Part shown: positions 1 to 8,736 of the stretch, one piece after another
How positions within the stretch are numbered: position 1 is the stretch's first letter
How the letters are laid out: every line of letters starts with the position of its first letter
Source of the DNA: Carboxylicivirga agarovorans
GTDB lineage: Bacteria > Bacteroidota > Bacteroidia > Bacteroidales > Marinilabiliaceae
Length of the DNA stretch: 64,000 nucleotides
Direction of reading: 5' to 3'
Assembly (NCBI RefSeq): GCF_050589845.1
Contig: NZ_JBNGPA010000001.1
Location: forward strand, 496,001-560,000
Position numbers and translations under genes: made by a program
Notes under the pieces: model-generated
What the model was told of the DNA's origin: nothing
Databases searched by the model: none
Seen by the model: only the letters and a program-made list of their open reading frames with translations

Positions 1-988
1 CAACTGGTTCCTGGAGCAAATACTGGAATTTCAACCAGAGTTAAAAGAAAAAGCACGTCCGCGTCAGATCGAGTTTGCGCGCCTGAACCTTAACTATACG
101 GTTATGAGTAAGCGTAAGCTGCTTCAATTGGTTAACGAAAACTACGTAGCCGGTTGGGATGATCCGCGTATGCCTACTATCTCAGGTTATCGTCGCAGAG
201 GTTATACTCCGGAATCGATTCGCAAATTTGCCGACCAGATCGGTGTTGCCAAACGTGAAAATGTAATTGATGTGGCTTTATTGGAGCACTGCATTCGCGA
301 AGACCTCAATAAAAAAGCACCTCGTGTATATGCTGTATTAAATCCTGTTAAAGTCATTATCACCAACTATCCGGAAGGGCAGGTTGAATGGATGGAAGCC
401 ATTAACAATCCTGAAGACGAAAGCATGGGTTCTCGTAAGCTTCCGTTTAGCCGTGAAATCTATATTGAGCGTGACGACTTTATGGAAAATGCTCCCCGCA
501 AGTTTTTCCGCATGGATGTGGGACGTGAGGTACGCCTGAAAAATGCTTATATCGTTAAGTGCGAAAGCATTAAGAAGGATGAAAACGGTGAGATCTCTGA
601 AATTTACTGTACTTACGATCCTGACACCAAAAGTGGTATGGAAGGCAGTAACAGAAAAGTAAAGGGCACACTTCACTGGGTTAGTACTGAGCATGCTAAA
701 ACCGTTCAGGTAAAGCAGTATGACCGCTTATTTATGGACGAAGCACCTGACGGACACAAGGACAAAGAATTCCTTGAGTTTTTAAACCCTGATTCTTTAT
801 CAGTTATTAACTCATGCTATATTGAGCCTAACTATAGAGATGCCGGCGCTAATTTTGATGATGGTGTTGAGCGCTATCAGTTCCAGCGTTTAGGTTACTT
901 CTGTATTGATAAAGATTCGACTGAAGACAATGTTGTTTTCAATCGTACCGTGACCTTAAAAGATTCATGGTCTAAGAAGAAGAAATAA
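1..988 (+). CDS. glnS: Glutaminyl-tRNA synthetase, 3' part (start lies before the window)
   Basis: This class I aminoacyl-tRNA synthetase charges tRNA-Gln with glutamine in the cytoplasm. The reading frame is open from base 2, so the gene begins upstream of the window and only about 328 C-terminal residues are present. The stretch RPRQIEFARLNL followed by VMSKRKL (a KMSKS-type signature around bases 104-124) and the downstream YTPESIRKFADQIGV segment are typical of GlnRS. The rest corresponds to the C-terminal anticodon-binding beta-barrels, ending in a lysine-rich tail (SWSKKKK). A rho-independent terminator follows 16 bases after the stop codon. The gene converges with gltX. Internal ATG codons such as the one at 104 are not starts. 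Confidence 0.96.
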   Translation, partial: NWFLEQILEFQPELKEKARPRQIEFARLNLNYTVMSKRKLLQLVNENYVAGWDDPRMPTISGYRRRGYTPESIRKFADQIGVAKRENVIDVALLEHCIREDLNKKAPRVYAVLNPVKVIITNYPEGQVEWMEAINNPEDESMGSRKLPFSREIYIERDDFMENAPRKFFRMDVGREVRLKNAYIVKCESIKKDENGEISEIYCTYDPDTKSGMEGSNRKVKGTLHWVSTEHAKTVQVKQYDRLFMDEAPDGHKDKEFLEFLNPDSLSVINSCYIEPNYRDAGANFDDGVERYQFQRLGYFCIDKDSTEDNVVFNRTVTLKDSWSKKKK

Positions 989-1003
989 TCTTAGATAAAA
1001 GAT

Positions 1004-1041
1004 AAAAAAATCCCGTACCTGTTAAGATGCGGGATTTTTTT
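1004..1041 (+). terminator. Rho-independent terminator of glnS
   Basis: A run of A, the arm TCCCG (1011-1015), a short loop, the arm CGGGA (1030-1034) and a run of T form a terminator symmetrical on both strands. It starts 16 bases after the glnS stop. An almost identical hairpin lies at 1591-1627, next to gltX. Confidence 0.85.
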
Positions 1042-1590
1042 AGTCATTCTGAACAACCTTTGATATTATAACATTCTCGTTTTTATAGAAATACTTCCCA
1101 ATTAAAACTTTTAACCACAAATTTCTCAAATTACGCAAAATTCACTCTTGAATTTCAATTGGTGCCAATTGGTGCAATTTGTGGTCAAAGCAGATATAAA
1201 TAACAAATCCCGTACCTGTGTTAGGGCATTTTTTTTGTTATTCTGAACAACCTTAGATATTATAACATTCTCGTTTTTATAGAAATGATTCCCAATTAAA
1301 CTTTCAACCACAAATTTCTCAAATTACGCAAATTTTTGTTCCGCATGGCGGAACTATTTGTGTTAATCTGTGTAATTTGTGGTTAAAACAGCTATAATAA
1401 AGAAATCCCGTATTTAAATCAGGTGGGGAATATTTATATCTTATTATAAACAACAACCTATGATATCATAGCATTCAAGTTTTAACAGAAACGATTCTCC
1501 ATAAAAAATTTCAATCTCAATTACTCAAATTTCACTCGTGCTTTTCAATTTGTGTCAATTGGTGCAATTTGTGGTCAAAGCAGGTAGAAT

Positions 1591-1627
1591 AAAAAAATCC
1601 CGCACCTGTTAAGATACGGGATTTTTT
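1591..1627 (-). terminator. Rho-independent terminator of gltX
   Basis: An A-rich stretch, ATCCCG, a loop, CGGGAT and a T run lie 39 bases past the gltX stop on the minus strand. The hairpin is nearly the same sequence as the glnS terminator at 1004-1041 and would work in both directions. Confidence 0.8.
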
Positions 1628-1666
1628 ATTCGCGTAATTCGCGATTATCTATATTCGATCAATTCG

Positions 1667-3190
1667 TTATCCGATATTTTCAACAGCGGCATTCACACGC
1701 TTAACGGTTTCTTCTTTTCCGATCATTTGGGCAATGGTCATCAGGTCAGGGCCAAAACCTCCACCAACAAGCGCCAGTCTGAAGGCATTCATCACCAAAC
1801 CAAAACCAAGTCCTTTGGCTTCAATCTGAGCCGATATAGCTACTTTTATATCATCAGCTTTCCAGTTTTCAACTTTTTCAAGTTCTGCTGTTAAATCAGC
1901 CATAAATGCAGGTACATCGCCTTTCCAGCGCTTTTTAACCACTTTAGGATCATACTCAGTCGGTGCTTCAAAAAAGAAAGCGCTTTGCTCCCACAACTCA
2001 CTAACAAAGTTAACACGCTCTTTAACCATGCCCACTACTTCCTGCACAAATCCATTACCAACTTCGTGTCCTCTCTCTTTTAGCTCACGCTGGTATAGAG
2101 CAGCCAGCTCTTCATCATCCTTACGCACCAGGTGTTGCTGGTTGAACCATTTGGCTTTATCAGGGTCGAAGCGGGCACCAGATTTATTAACACGTTCAAT
2201 GGAGAATAACTCAACCAACTCATCCATTGAGAAAAGCTCTTGCTCTGTTCCAGGATTCCATCCCAACAGTGCCAGCAGGTTAACAACAGCTTCAGGGAAA
2301 TAACCGCTCTCGCGATAACCGGCCGCAATACCATCTTCCAGTTGCCAGTTCAATGGGAATACCGGGAAACCACCTTTATCACCATCGCGTTTCGATAACT
2401 TACCCTTACCGGTTGGTTTCAGGATCAATGGCAGGTGAGCAAACTGCGGCATGGTTTCTTCCCAGTTTAATGCACGATACAACATAATGTGCAAGGGCAC
2501 CGATGGCAACCATTCTTCACCACGGATAACGTGTGAGATCTCCATTAAGTGATCATCCACGATATTAGCCAGGTGATAGGTTGGCAGTTGATCAGCACTT
2601 TTATACAATACTTTATCATCTAAGGTATTGGTATTGAATGTTACAGAACCACGCACCATATCGTTGGTTTGCACCTCTGTATTTTCAGGCATTTTAAAAC
2701 GGATCACCCAGGGCTCTCCTGCCTCCATGCGCTGCTTAACCTCATCTTCGCTCAAAACAAGCGAGTTTTTTAAGCCATTGCGTGAGTGCATGTCATAGGC
2801 AAAGGTTGTTTTTTCCGCTTCTGCTTCTGCACGCAAAGCATCCAGTTCTGCTGGCGTATCAAAAGCATAATAAGCCCAGCCTGTTTCAACAAGCTGATCG
2901 GCGTATTTCTTATATATCTCGCGACGCTCACTCTGCTTATACGGACCAAACTCACCACCTTGTTTCACGCCTTCATCAATGGTCATACCCAACCATTCCA
3001 TACTTTCGTTGATGTACTCTTCTGCTCCTTCAACAAAACGTGTTGAATCAGTATCTTCAATACGAAGAATAAAATCACCACCATGTTTTTTTGCAAACAG
3101 GTAGTTAAACAAAGCGGTACGAACACCACCAATGTGTAATGGTCCGGTCGGACTTGGCGCAAAGCGCACACGTACTTTACGAGTTGTCAT
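1667..3190 (-). CDS. gltX: Glutamyl-tRNA synthetase
   Basis: This class I synthetase attaches glutamate to tRNA-Glu. The protein is 507 aa, normal for bacterial GluRS. The ATP-binding HIGH-type motif appears as PSPTGPLHIGG near the N-terminus and the KMSKS-type loop as KLSKRDGD near the middle; the C-terminal half is the alpha-helical anticodon-binding region. I chose the ATG at 3190 (MTTRKVRVRF). A longer frame starting with TTG at 3208 would run back through a TAnnTTTG-like box and adds six residues of low complexity. The gene faces glnS, and a terminator follows at 1591-1627. Confidence 0.96.
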   Translation of the reverse strand: MTTRKVRVRFAPSPTGPLHIGGVRTALFNYLFAKKHGGDFILRIEDTDSTRFVEGAEEYINESMEWLGMTIDEGVKQGGEFGPYKQSERREIYKKYADQLVETGWAYYAFDTPAELDALRAEAEAEKTTFAYDMHSRNGLKNSLVLSEDEVKQRMEAGEPWVIRFKMPENTEVQTNDMVRGSVTFNTNTLDDKVLYKSADQLPTYHLANIVDDHLMEISHVIRGEEWLPSVPLHIMLYRALNWEETMPQFAHLPLILKPTGKGKLSKRDGDKGGFPVFPLNWQLEDGIAAGYRESGYFPEAVVNLLALLGWNPGTEQELFSMDELVELFSIERVNKSGARFDPDKAKWFNQQHLVRKDDEELAALYQRELKERGHEVGNGFVQEVVGMVKERVNFVSELWEQSAFFFEAPTEYDPKVVKKRWKGDVPAFMADLTAELEKVENWKADDIKVAISAQIEAKGLGFGLVMNAFRLALVGGGFGPDLMTIAQMIGKEETVKRVNAAVENIG

Positions 3191-3205
3191 ATGTTGTTTT
3201 TTTTG

Positions 3206-3213
3206 CAAAGATA
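3206..3213 (-). promoter_or_regulatory. gltX: Candidate -7 box upstream of gltX
   Basis: On the minus strand this reads TATCTTTG, matching the Bacteroidota -7 consensus TAnnTTTG, and ends 15 bases before the gltX ATG. I see no clear -33 element. It lies inside the alternative TTG-started frame, which favours the ATG start. Confidence 0.35.
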
Positions 3214-3394
3214 GTTTTTAAAAGTTGAATTGTTAAAAAACTCACCCTATGACTATGGCATATCGTTTAAAGTCATTTGATGAGTTTTTCGATAAATAGA
3301 TGTACCATGCGACAAGAGTCGCGAATCCAATGACATTATATTAAGGCCGAATTGAAAATTGACGCAATCAAAGCCTGCTATTGACAGTTGAACT

Positions 3395-3429
3395 AAAAAA
3401 AAGAGGCTGTCAAAAATCAACAGCCTCTT
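3395..3429 (-). terminator. Terminator at the end of the beta-glucan locus
   Basis: Arms AAGAGGCTGT (3401-3410) and ACAGCCTCTT (3420-3429) form a perfect 10-bp stem with a 9-base loop. On the minus strand a run of T follows. It lies 18 bases after the stop of the last gene in the operon (3448-4296). Confidence 0.9.
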
Positions 3430-3447
3430 CACTCATTATCAAACTAA

Positions 3448-4296
3448 CTACTTAACGTACTTTGCATTTAACAGATATTCAAGACTCTTCTCCACACTCT
3501 CAAGAGGCGTGTAGTTATAGCGCTCCACCTCAACAATTATCTCTTTCATCCCTGCCAGAGCCGACTCTTTAAAAATGGGCTCGAAGTCCATTTTACCGCT
3601 TTCACCCAATTCCTTTTCATCCTTAACATGCCATAGCTCAAAGCGTTTAGGATAATTTTTGAAATAAGTAAGGGCATCTTTTTCACCAACCATGATCCAG
3701 TATAGGTCCAACTGAAACATGACGTTTTCAGGCCTGGTATTTTGAAGCATATAATCATAGCGCACAATGCCATCCACTTCTTCAAATTCCTTATCGTGGT
3801 TGTGGTATCCAAAGCGAATGCCTTTGGCATTGCACTTCTCACCAATGGCATTAAAATAATCGCAATAGCGTTTAAGATCTTCAAGGGACCCATAACCCTT
3901 TTCGTCCATAAATGGCTGAACAATGTACTTAACTCCCGCCTTTGCATGCGCATCAATACACACATCCCACCATTGCATTATTTCATCCTGGTTTTCCTTA
4001 TCGGGTAAGGCCATACCACAATGCGATGCGGTAAACTGCAGACCATTCTTATTCAACAGCTTTTTAAAGGCAAGGGGCTCCATTCCATAGAATTTCCCGT
4101 CCTTGTATCCTGCTGCTTCAACAAAGCTATAGCCCATTTCTCCGAGCTGTTTAATGGTGCCTGGCGCATCTTTTTTCATATCATCGCGAACAGACCACAA
4201 TTGTATACCTATGCTCTTTTCCACTTTTTGCGCGTTTAAACTGACCATTGAACCAACATAAAAAGCGATACCCAATAACAGCGTTAAACGCATCAT
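3448..4296 (-). CDS. Secreted sugar phosphate isomerase/epimerase-like TIM barrel protein
   Basis: The 282-aa protein belongs to the xylose isomerase-like/AP endonuclease family 2 superfamily. Visible family features are IGIQLWSVRDDM after the leader, GYSFVEAAGY, TASHCGM, and late metal-ligand candidates in RFGYHNHDKEF, FQLDLYWI and WHVKDEKE. A hydrophobic leader ending near SLNAQ indicates export to the periplasm, so a sugar phosphate is an unlikely substrate despite the family name. Its ATG overlaps the stop of the DUF1080 gene (ATGA), so the two are translationally coupled. Related proteins accompany DUF1080 and Gfo/Idh/MocA proteins in 3-keto-glycoside loci, where an isomerase, epimerase or lyase role on keto-sugars is plausible. 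The exact reaction is not shown by the sequence. A terminator follows. Confidence 0.82.
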   Translation of the reverse strand: MMRLTLLLGIAFYVGSMVSLNAQKVEKSIGIQLWSVRDDMKKDAPGTIKQLGEMGYSFVEAAGYKDGKFYGMEPLAFKKLLNKNGLQFTASHCGMALPDKENQDEIMQWWDVCIDAHAKAGVKYIVQPFMDEKGYGSLEDLKRYCDYFNAIGEKCNAKGIRFGYHNHDKEFEEVDGIVRYDYMLQNTRPENVMFQLDLYWIMVGEKDALTYFKNYPKRFELWHVKDEKELGESGKMDFEPIFKESALAGMKEIIVEVERYNYTPLESVEKSLEYLLNAKYVK

Positions 4297-5039
4297 AATT
4301 CTTTGATTTTAATATTGCGGAACCAAACATCATCACCGTGATCCTGAAGCCCTATATAGCCTTCAGTTGCCACATCGGCCCAGGTTGGATTCAAAGCAGG
4401 AAACTTACTACCCGCTACCAACTCATTCCATTCCGGCGTCCACAGGTGATATTCAACCACTGTCTCACCATTTTGTATATGCCATACAGATCCCTTATAA
4501 ACTTTTATTTCTACAGCATTCCATTCTCCATAAGGTTTGGCATTCTGGGGAACAGCAGGGTATAAATCATACAATGAACCGGCCTGACGATTGCCTGCTA
4601 TGCCTGCCTTGGCATCAGGATGATTTACATTATCCAGTACCTGCATTTCGGGTGCCGTCTTCCAAATGTAATCCAAAGAATCATTTTCCTGTCCCAGGTA
4701 GAAGATGCCCGAGTTACCACCCTTTGATATTTTCCATTCCAGCTTCAAGTGGAAATTGCTGAACATCTTGTCACCATACAATATATCACCACGATCTTTA
4801 CCGCCTGCTTCACCACGACCTGAACCAGGACAATGTATCGTTCCATCTTCTGTTATTTCCCAACCATCAGGGAACGTTGTTTTGCCATAGTTACGCCAGC
4901 CATCTGATGTTTTTCCATCAAATAACAGTTGCCACCCGTCGGCCTTTTCTTCTTTAGTTAATGTATTATGTTCCTGCGGCTTCTCGCTGCATGATGAAAA
5001 CATGGCCATCACTAATACTAATATTACCAGATACTTCAT
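4293..5039 (-). CDS. DUF1080 (3-keto-disaccharide hydrolase-type) lipoprotein
   Basis: This 248-aa protein has a lipoprotein signal (AMFSSC, Cys17), placing it in the periplasm or at the outer membrane. The mature part is a single DUF1080 concanavalin-like beta-sandwich. Diagnostic pieces are GWQLLFDGKTSDGWR, the DGTIHCPGSGRGEAGG region, KLEWKISKGGNSGIFY, EMQVLDN and the C-terminal GYIGLQDHGDDVWFRN. Characterised members cleave 3-keto-glycosides after an oxidoreductase has made the 3-keto group. The neighbours fit that role: two Gfo/Idh/MocA oxidoreductases upstream and a TIM-barrel isomerase overlapping downstream. Substrate specificity cannot be read from sequence; a laminari-oligosaccharide-derived keto-sugar is inferred from the locus. 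Confidence 0.88.
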   Translation of the reverse strand: MKYLVILVLVMAMFSSCSEKPQEHNTLTKEEKADGWQLLFDGKTSDGWRNYGKTTFPDGWEITEDGTIHCPGSGRGEAGGKDRGDILYGDKMFSNFHLKLEWKISKGGNSGIFYLGQENDSLDYIWKTAPEMQVLDNVNHPDAKAGIAGNRQAGSLYDLYPAVPQNAKPYGEWNAVEIKVYKGSVWHIQNGETVVEYHLWTPEWNELVAGSKFPALNPTWADVATEGYIGLQDHGDDVWFRNIKIKEL

Positions 5040-5173
5040 TTTATTTTAGATTTAAATAAGGTTATTAACTCTTTACTTTCAATATTTTAGCGCATTAGAT
5101 ATGAGTGGTGGAAATTGATTAATAAAATTAAATTCATTACTCAATTCAACACAACTTCATACCTGCATTTAAA

Positions 5174-6658
5174 TCATACGGGCATTTCCGGTAAAGTCCA
5201 TCCATCCCGGTAGGTATGTTTGATCAATTCCTGCGCAAAAGCATTGGCGTTAACAGGCTCTGTCCATTCTTTGTCGAAAGTTGGATGTCCGTCATGGATC
5301 TTAAAGCCATCGCTGATAACAGTGCGGATGGTTTCGTCATCGCCAATATTGGTAAAACGCATATTTTCGCCATCCCACTCCAATTCTTTATTGAGTGATT
5401 GCAGGCGAACGGCCAACACCCCCATTACTACCATTTCGTTGAATGGGCCGGCCTCGCTAAAAGGCGATAGTGTTTCCACCCTTTTTTTCGGGCTTTCTTT
5501 ACAGGCACGTACCCAGTCCATTTCGTGACTAATGGTAATACGTGGCTCTGTTTTTGGCACATCGGGTACACGCCCTGATAATAACCAAGGATCGCGACCA
5601 TAACAACCACACACCAGTGTATCTTTAGAACCATGGAACAGAACGCCTCCACCATGATTATTCATGTCTTTACCAGCCGGCCAGCCATCGGGCTTAAGCG
5701 GTTGAAGGCCGCCATCGTACCAATGCACTTCAACTTCAGGCATGGCTACTTTTTTCAAGCCTGGTCTTTCGGGGAATACCAGACGAACTTTTTGGGCAAC
5801 CGGAGCAGCATCTGTCAGTAACAAAGTAGAGCTTCCCTGTGCTTTGCTTGGATAGCCCAGCTTCAGTCCTTTAAATACAGGGTGAAGAATATGGCAAGCC
5901 ATATCACCTAATGCACCTGTACCAAAATCCCACCAGCCTCGGAAATTCCATGGTGTGTAAATCTCATTAAACGGACGCATCCTGGCCGGACCTACAAACA
6001 GGTCCCAGTTAAACGTATCAGGAATCGCTTGTTCTTCCGTTGGGCGATTTAAGCCCTGTGGCCATATTGGCCGGTCGGTAAAAGCCTCCACTTTTCTGAC
6101 TTCTCCTATCTCTCCATTCTGAATCCATTCGGTGGTTAAAGCAACACCTTCACCCGAAGCTCCCTGGTTACCCATTTGTGTGGCTACCTGGTGTTTGGCT
6201 GCCAGTTTAGTCAGTAAGCGTGATTCATAAACCGTATGGGTTAATGGCTTTTCGACATATACATGCTTGCCCATTGTTATGGCAGTGGCAGCTATGATAG
6301 CATGCGTATGATCGGCCGTTGCCACAACTACAGCGTCAATATCTTTGCCCATCTCATCGAGCATTTTACGCCAGTCCCAATAACGCTTGGCCTTTGGGAA
6401 ATACTCAAAACAGCCTTTGGCATATTTCCAGTCCACATCACAAAGGGCCACAATATTTTCACTTTCCATGGCTTTCAAAACACCAAAACCTCTTCCGCCT
6501 ACTCCTACTCCTGCAATGTTTAGTTTACCATTTTTTGAACGTGGACTATTTCCCATTGCCATAATTGAGGGCATCAGGGTAAGCCCGGCTGTGGCGAGTC
6601 CTGCATTGGTCAAAAATCTTCGCCGGTCCATTTCAAGCCTTTTCTTGTTGTTATTCAT
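5174..6658 (-). CDS. Tat-exported Gfo/Idh/MocA family oxidoreductase
   Basis: This is a 494-aa NAD(P)-dependent oxidoreductase of the GFOR/inositol dehydrogenase family. The N-terminus carries a twin-arginine signal (DRRRFLTNAG, residues 11-20) and a hydrophobic stretch, so the folded protein is expected in the periplasm with bound cofactor. The Rossmann glycine motif GVGVGGRGFG follows at 50-59, and the family motif EKPL at 136-139 contains the catalytic lysine candidate. The ATG at 6631 (MDRRRFL) is a possible alternative start. The gene sits between a second Gfo/Idh/MocA gene (42 bases upstream) and the DUF1080 gene (134 bases downstream). The likely role is oxidation or reduction of a sugar at C3 in a 3-keto-glycoside pathway; direction and substrate are inferred. 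Confidence 0.88.
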   Translation of the reverse strand: MNNNKKRLEMDRRRFLTNAGLATAGLTLMPSIMAMGNSPRSKNGKLNIAGVGVGGRGFGVLKAMESENIVALCDVDWKYAKGCFEYFPKAKRYWDWRKMLDEMGKDIDAVVVATADHTHAIIAATAITMGKHVYVEKPLTHTVYESRLLTKLAAKHQVATQMGNQGASGEGVALTTEWIQNGEIGEVRKVEAFTDRPIWPQGLNRPTEEQAIPDTFNWDLFVGPARMRPFNEIYTPWNFRGWWDFGTGALGDMACHILHPVFKGLKLGYPSKAQGSSTLLLTDAAPVAQKVRLVFPERPGLKKVAMPEVEVHWYDGGLQPLKPDGWPAGKDMNNHGGGVLFHGSKDTLVCGCYGRDPWLLSGRVPDVPKTEPRITISHEMDWVRACKESPKKRVETLSPFSEAGPFNEMVVMGVLAVRLQSLNKELEWDGENMRFTNIGDDETIRTVISDGFKIHDGHPTFDKEWTEPVNANAFAQELIKHTYRDGWTLPEMPV

Positions 6659-6700
6659 AACTGTTTAGTAAGGTGATTAATAATGAGTTTATAAAGGGTA

Positions 6701-8251
6701 TTATATTACTTGTTCTTTGTCTGCATCCCAGTATACTTTGCGGCTTTCGCGATAAGCAATGGTTGCCATATGAGCTGTTATTGCCTCTTCAAAAGCCTGG
6801 TTGATATCACAACTGGGTTGCTTTTGCCTTCTGATACATTCGAGCCATTCTTTCATATGCAGATGGGCTGTATTGACCCGCTTACCCTGCACATGAGTAT
6901 ACAATAATCCCCTGCTCGCGAAATACTGCTCAGTCGCCGATGTGGTTCCATCAAGGGTATTCCGACCAGGCTCATAGGTGATCATGGGTTGATCGGGGGA
7001 TATCAAACCAGCATCCAGCTGCTTGCGGTATTGGGTTGACCGGTTATCAGGATAGATCTCAAGCTTGTTTTCCATTTTCATGGTGGCGTCGTGTCCCATT
7101 ATGATCTTACCCCGGTACAATTCATTGGCCAATGAGGCACTGTACATCAATGTCAGGTCACGCTCCGGATATTCAAATACCGCCTGAAAAACATCAGGCA
7201 CTTCTCGCCCATCCTTGAAATAGTAGATACCACCCGATGCAACAGCCGAATGAGGAATACCCAGCTGTAAGACCTGGTTAATGGCATCGTACTCATGGGT
7301 CAGCAAGTCGCCCCCCAATCCGGTTCCATAGTCCCACCAGCAACGCCAGCGAAAGAAACGCTCAGCACTGAAGGGATGTGAGTTGGTGGGCTCAATAAAT
7401 TGCTGCCAGTCAATGGTGTTCTCATTGGCTTCGGGATGAATAGGATAAACCCAGGCCCCATTGGGATCATTGCGATTGGTGCACACTTCAATCAAAGAGA
7501 TTTTACCCAAAATATTTTTATCAAGTAACTGCCTGGCTTTGTTAAAACTGGCAGTCTGTCGTCCCTGGTGCCCCAGTTGAAACACCACCCCTGTTTCCTT
7601 AACAGCTTTTCGAAGTGCAAAAGCCTCTTCAACAGTACGGGTCAATCCCTTTTCTATGTAGATGTGCTTACCTGCCTTAGCAGCATCGATGCCCATTTGT
7701 GCATGCCAGTGATCAGGCGTTGCAATTATGACGGCATCAATATCTTCAGCAGCCAATAACTCACGATAGTTGCGGTAACGCTTTACATGTGCGGATACCT
7801 CATTTAGTGATGTTGATTTCTCAGCATTGCTGGCAGACAACATGGCCTGCCCGGCATGTACATCAAAAATATCACAGACACCACGAATTTCAATGTTCAG
7901 ATCATCCTGCCCCATATAGTCACCATAGCGGGTATCTGCCTTATTTTGCTGATTTTGTTCGTACCAGTGCTTAACAGTATCAGGATGTGCAAAACCTGCC
8001 GCCTCAAGCAGGTATTTTCCACGCCCGCCGGTTCCTATAATACCCAGTCTTATTGTCTGTCCCTTACCTGAACTAAGCATCTCAGGTTCATCGTACAGGT
8101 TTATTCCCAATTCTTCGGCTATGTTATACACCTTCTGCTTTTCATACTCCAGTTTCCTGAGCACGCCATAGCCCATTGCACCCAGTACAGGTACCGTTGC
8201 CAATGTTTTAACAATAGCTCTTCTGGAGAATTTCTTTACGTCATCACCCAT
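6701..8251 (-). CDS. Gfo/Idh/MocA family oxidoreductase with Tat-like leader and EKG in place of EKP
   Basis: A 516-aa oxidoreductase. KFSRRAIVKTL followed by a hydrophobic segment looks like a Tat signal or N-terminal anchor. The NAD-binding loop GIIGTGGRG is at about 70-78 and ATPDHWH follows the first domain. At about 200-202 the usual EKP reads EKG (IYIEKGLT), so the lysine is kept and the proline is lost. The start is taken at ATG 8251, two bases after the DoxX stop; a TTG two codons upstream would overlap DoxX. This tight junction indicates translational coupling with DoxX. Together with the next gene it is probably one of two periplasmic oxidoreductases serving the 3-keto-glycoside module. 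Redox partner and substrate are unknown. Confidence 0.86.
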   Translation of the reverse strand: MGDDVKKFSRRAIVKTLATVPVLGAMGYGVLRKLEYEKQKVYNIAEELGINLYDEPEMLSSGKGQTIRLGIIGTGGRGKYLLEAAGFAHPDTVKHWYEQNQQNKADTRYGDYMGQDDLNIEIRGVCDIFDVHAGQAMLSASNAEKSTSLNEVSAHVKRYRNYRELLAAEDIDAVIIATPDHWHAQMGIDAAKAGKHIYIEKGLTRTVEEAFALRKAVKETGVVFQLGHQGRQTASFNKARQLLDKNILGKISLIEVCTNRNDPNGAWVYPIHPEANENTIDWQQFIEPTNSHPFSAERFFRWRCWWDYGTGLGGDLLTHEYDAINQVLQLGIPHSAVASGGIYYFKDGREVPDVFQAVFEYPERDLTLMYSASLANELYRGKIIMGHDATMKMENKLEIYPDNRSTQYRKQLDAGLISPDQPMITYEPGRNTLDGTTSATEQYFASRGLLYTHVQGKRVNTAHLHMKEWLECIRRQKQPSCDINQAFEEAITAHMATIAYRESRKVYWDADKEQVI

Positions 8252-8253
8252 GA

Positions 8254-8736
8254 TCAATTTCTTTTAAAGAAGATAAAACGGTCGAGCCCGATAATATTAC
8301 TGGTCGGAAATAAATACAACAATACAAGTACACTAATGAAGATGAGATTCTTATCGACCCAAAGCGTATTTTCATTGGTCATTAATACCTCATTGGCATG
8401 AATTAAGGGAGGATGTGCCAGATAGTATAATAAGATAAGAAATGCACCTGACAGAGAAGCGATACGTCCCAATATACCAAGAATAAGGCCTAAACCAATA
8501 GCGATCAGGCCCCATATATTAAGAAAATTAACAACATCGATAGCCTGGGAACTGTCGGCCAGGGAATGGAAGAAACCACTCAGGAAACCTTGTGCGCTTT
8601 TGAGGTAACCAAAAGATGACCAGTGCGGGTTAAACAATTTGGCCAGCCCTTCATATAAGAGGTACCAACCAAGCAGAATGCGAACAACTACCAGTGAACA
8701 TAGTTGAAATGCATTAAGTTGATGAGAATAGTTCAT
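8254..8736 (-). CDS. DoxX family inner-membrane protein
   Basis: This 160-aa protein has four predicted membrane segments (roughly residues 14-34, 67-90, 93-112 and 130-150) and the DoxX-type beginning LVVVRILLGWYLLYEGLAK, a pattern shared by DoxX/DoxD-like quinone-linked proteins. I chose ATG 8736 (MNYSHQL) over a TTG two codons earlier. The stop is two bases from the start of the following oxidoreductase gene, so the two proteins are probably made together. A membrane electron-acceptor role for the periplasmic oxidoreductases is an attractive inference but has no direct sequence support. The 191 bases upstream contain no convincing promoter. Confidence 0.82.
   Translation of the reverse strand: MNYSHQLNAFQLCSLVVVRILLGWYLLYEGLAKLFNPHWSSFGYLKSAQGFLSGFFHSLADSSQAIDVVNFLNIWGLIAIGLGLILGILGRIASLSGAFLILLYYLAHPPLIHANEVLMTNENTLWVDKNLIFISVLVLLYLFPTSNIIGLDRFIFFKRN

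Larger units (their letters stand above)
1004..1627. repeat. Three tandem degenerate ~200-base intergenic repeats plus a terminal fragment
   Basis: The gap between convergent glnS and gltX is a tandem array. Each copy opens with an AAATCCCG(T/C)AC hairpin-like segment, continues through an AACAACCT block (copies at 1052, 1246 and 1452, so periods of 194 and 206 bases), and ends in a long imperfect palindrome. The palindrome arms read AACCACAAATT and AATTTGTGGTT; in copy 2 they are perfect, at 1306-1316 and 1374-1384. A fourth hairpin segment at 1591-1627 closes the array. No convincing ORF exists here; the 61-codon frame across 1126-1311 is made of repeat sequence. Confidence 0.85.

Noticed and set aside
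338..694. 118-codon minus-strand frame inside glnS
   Set aside because: The plus strand is clearly coding for GlnRS across this whole interval; the antisense frame shows no recognisable domain.
1126..1311. 61-codon minus-strand frame in the glnS-gltX gap
   Set aside because: It consists of the intergenic tandem repeat sequence and is not preserved between repeat copies.
3309..3322. Small hairpin GCGAC-AAGA-GTCGC upstream of gltX
   Set aside because: Only five base pairs and no related element beside it; too weak to name.
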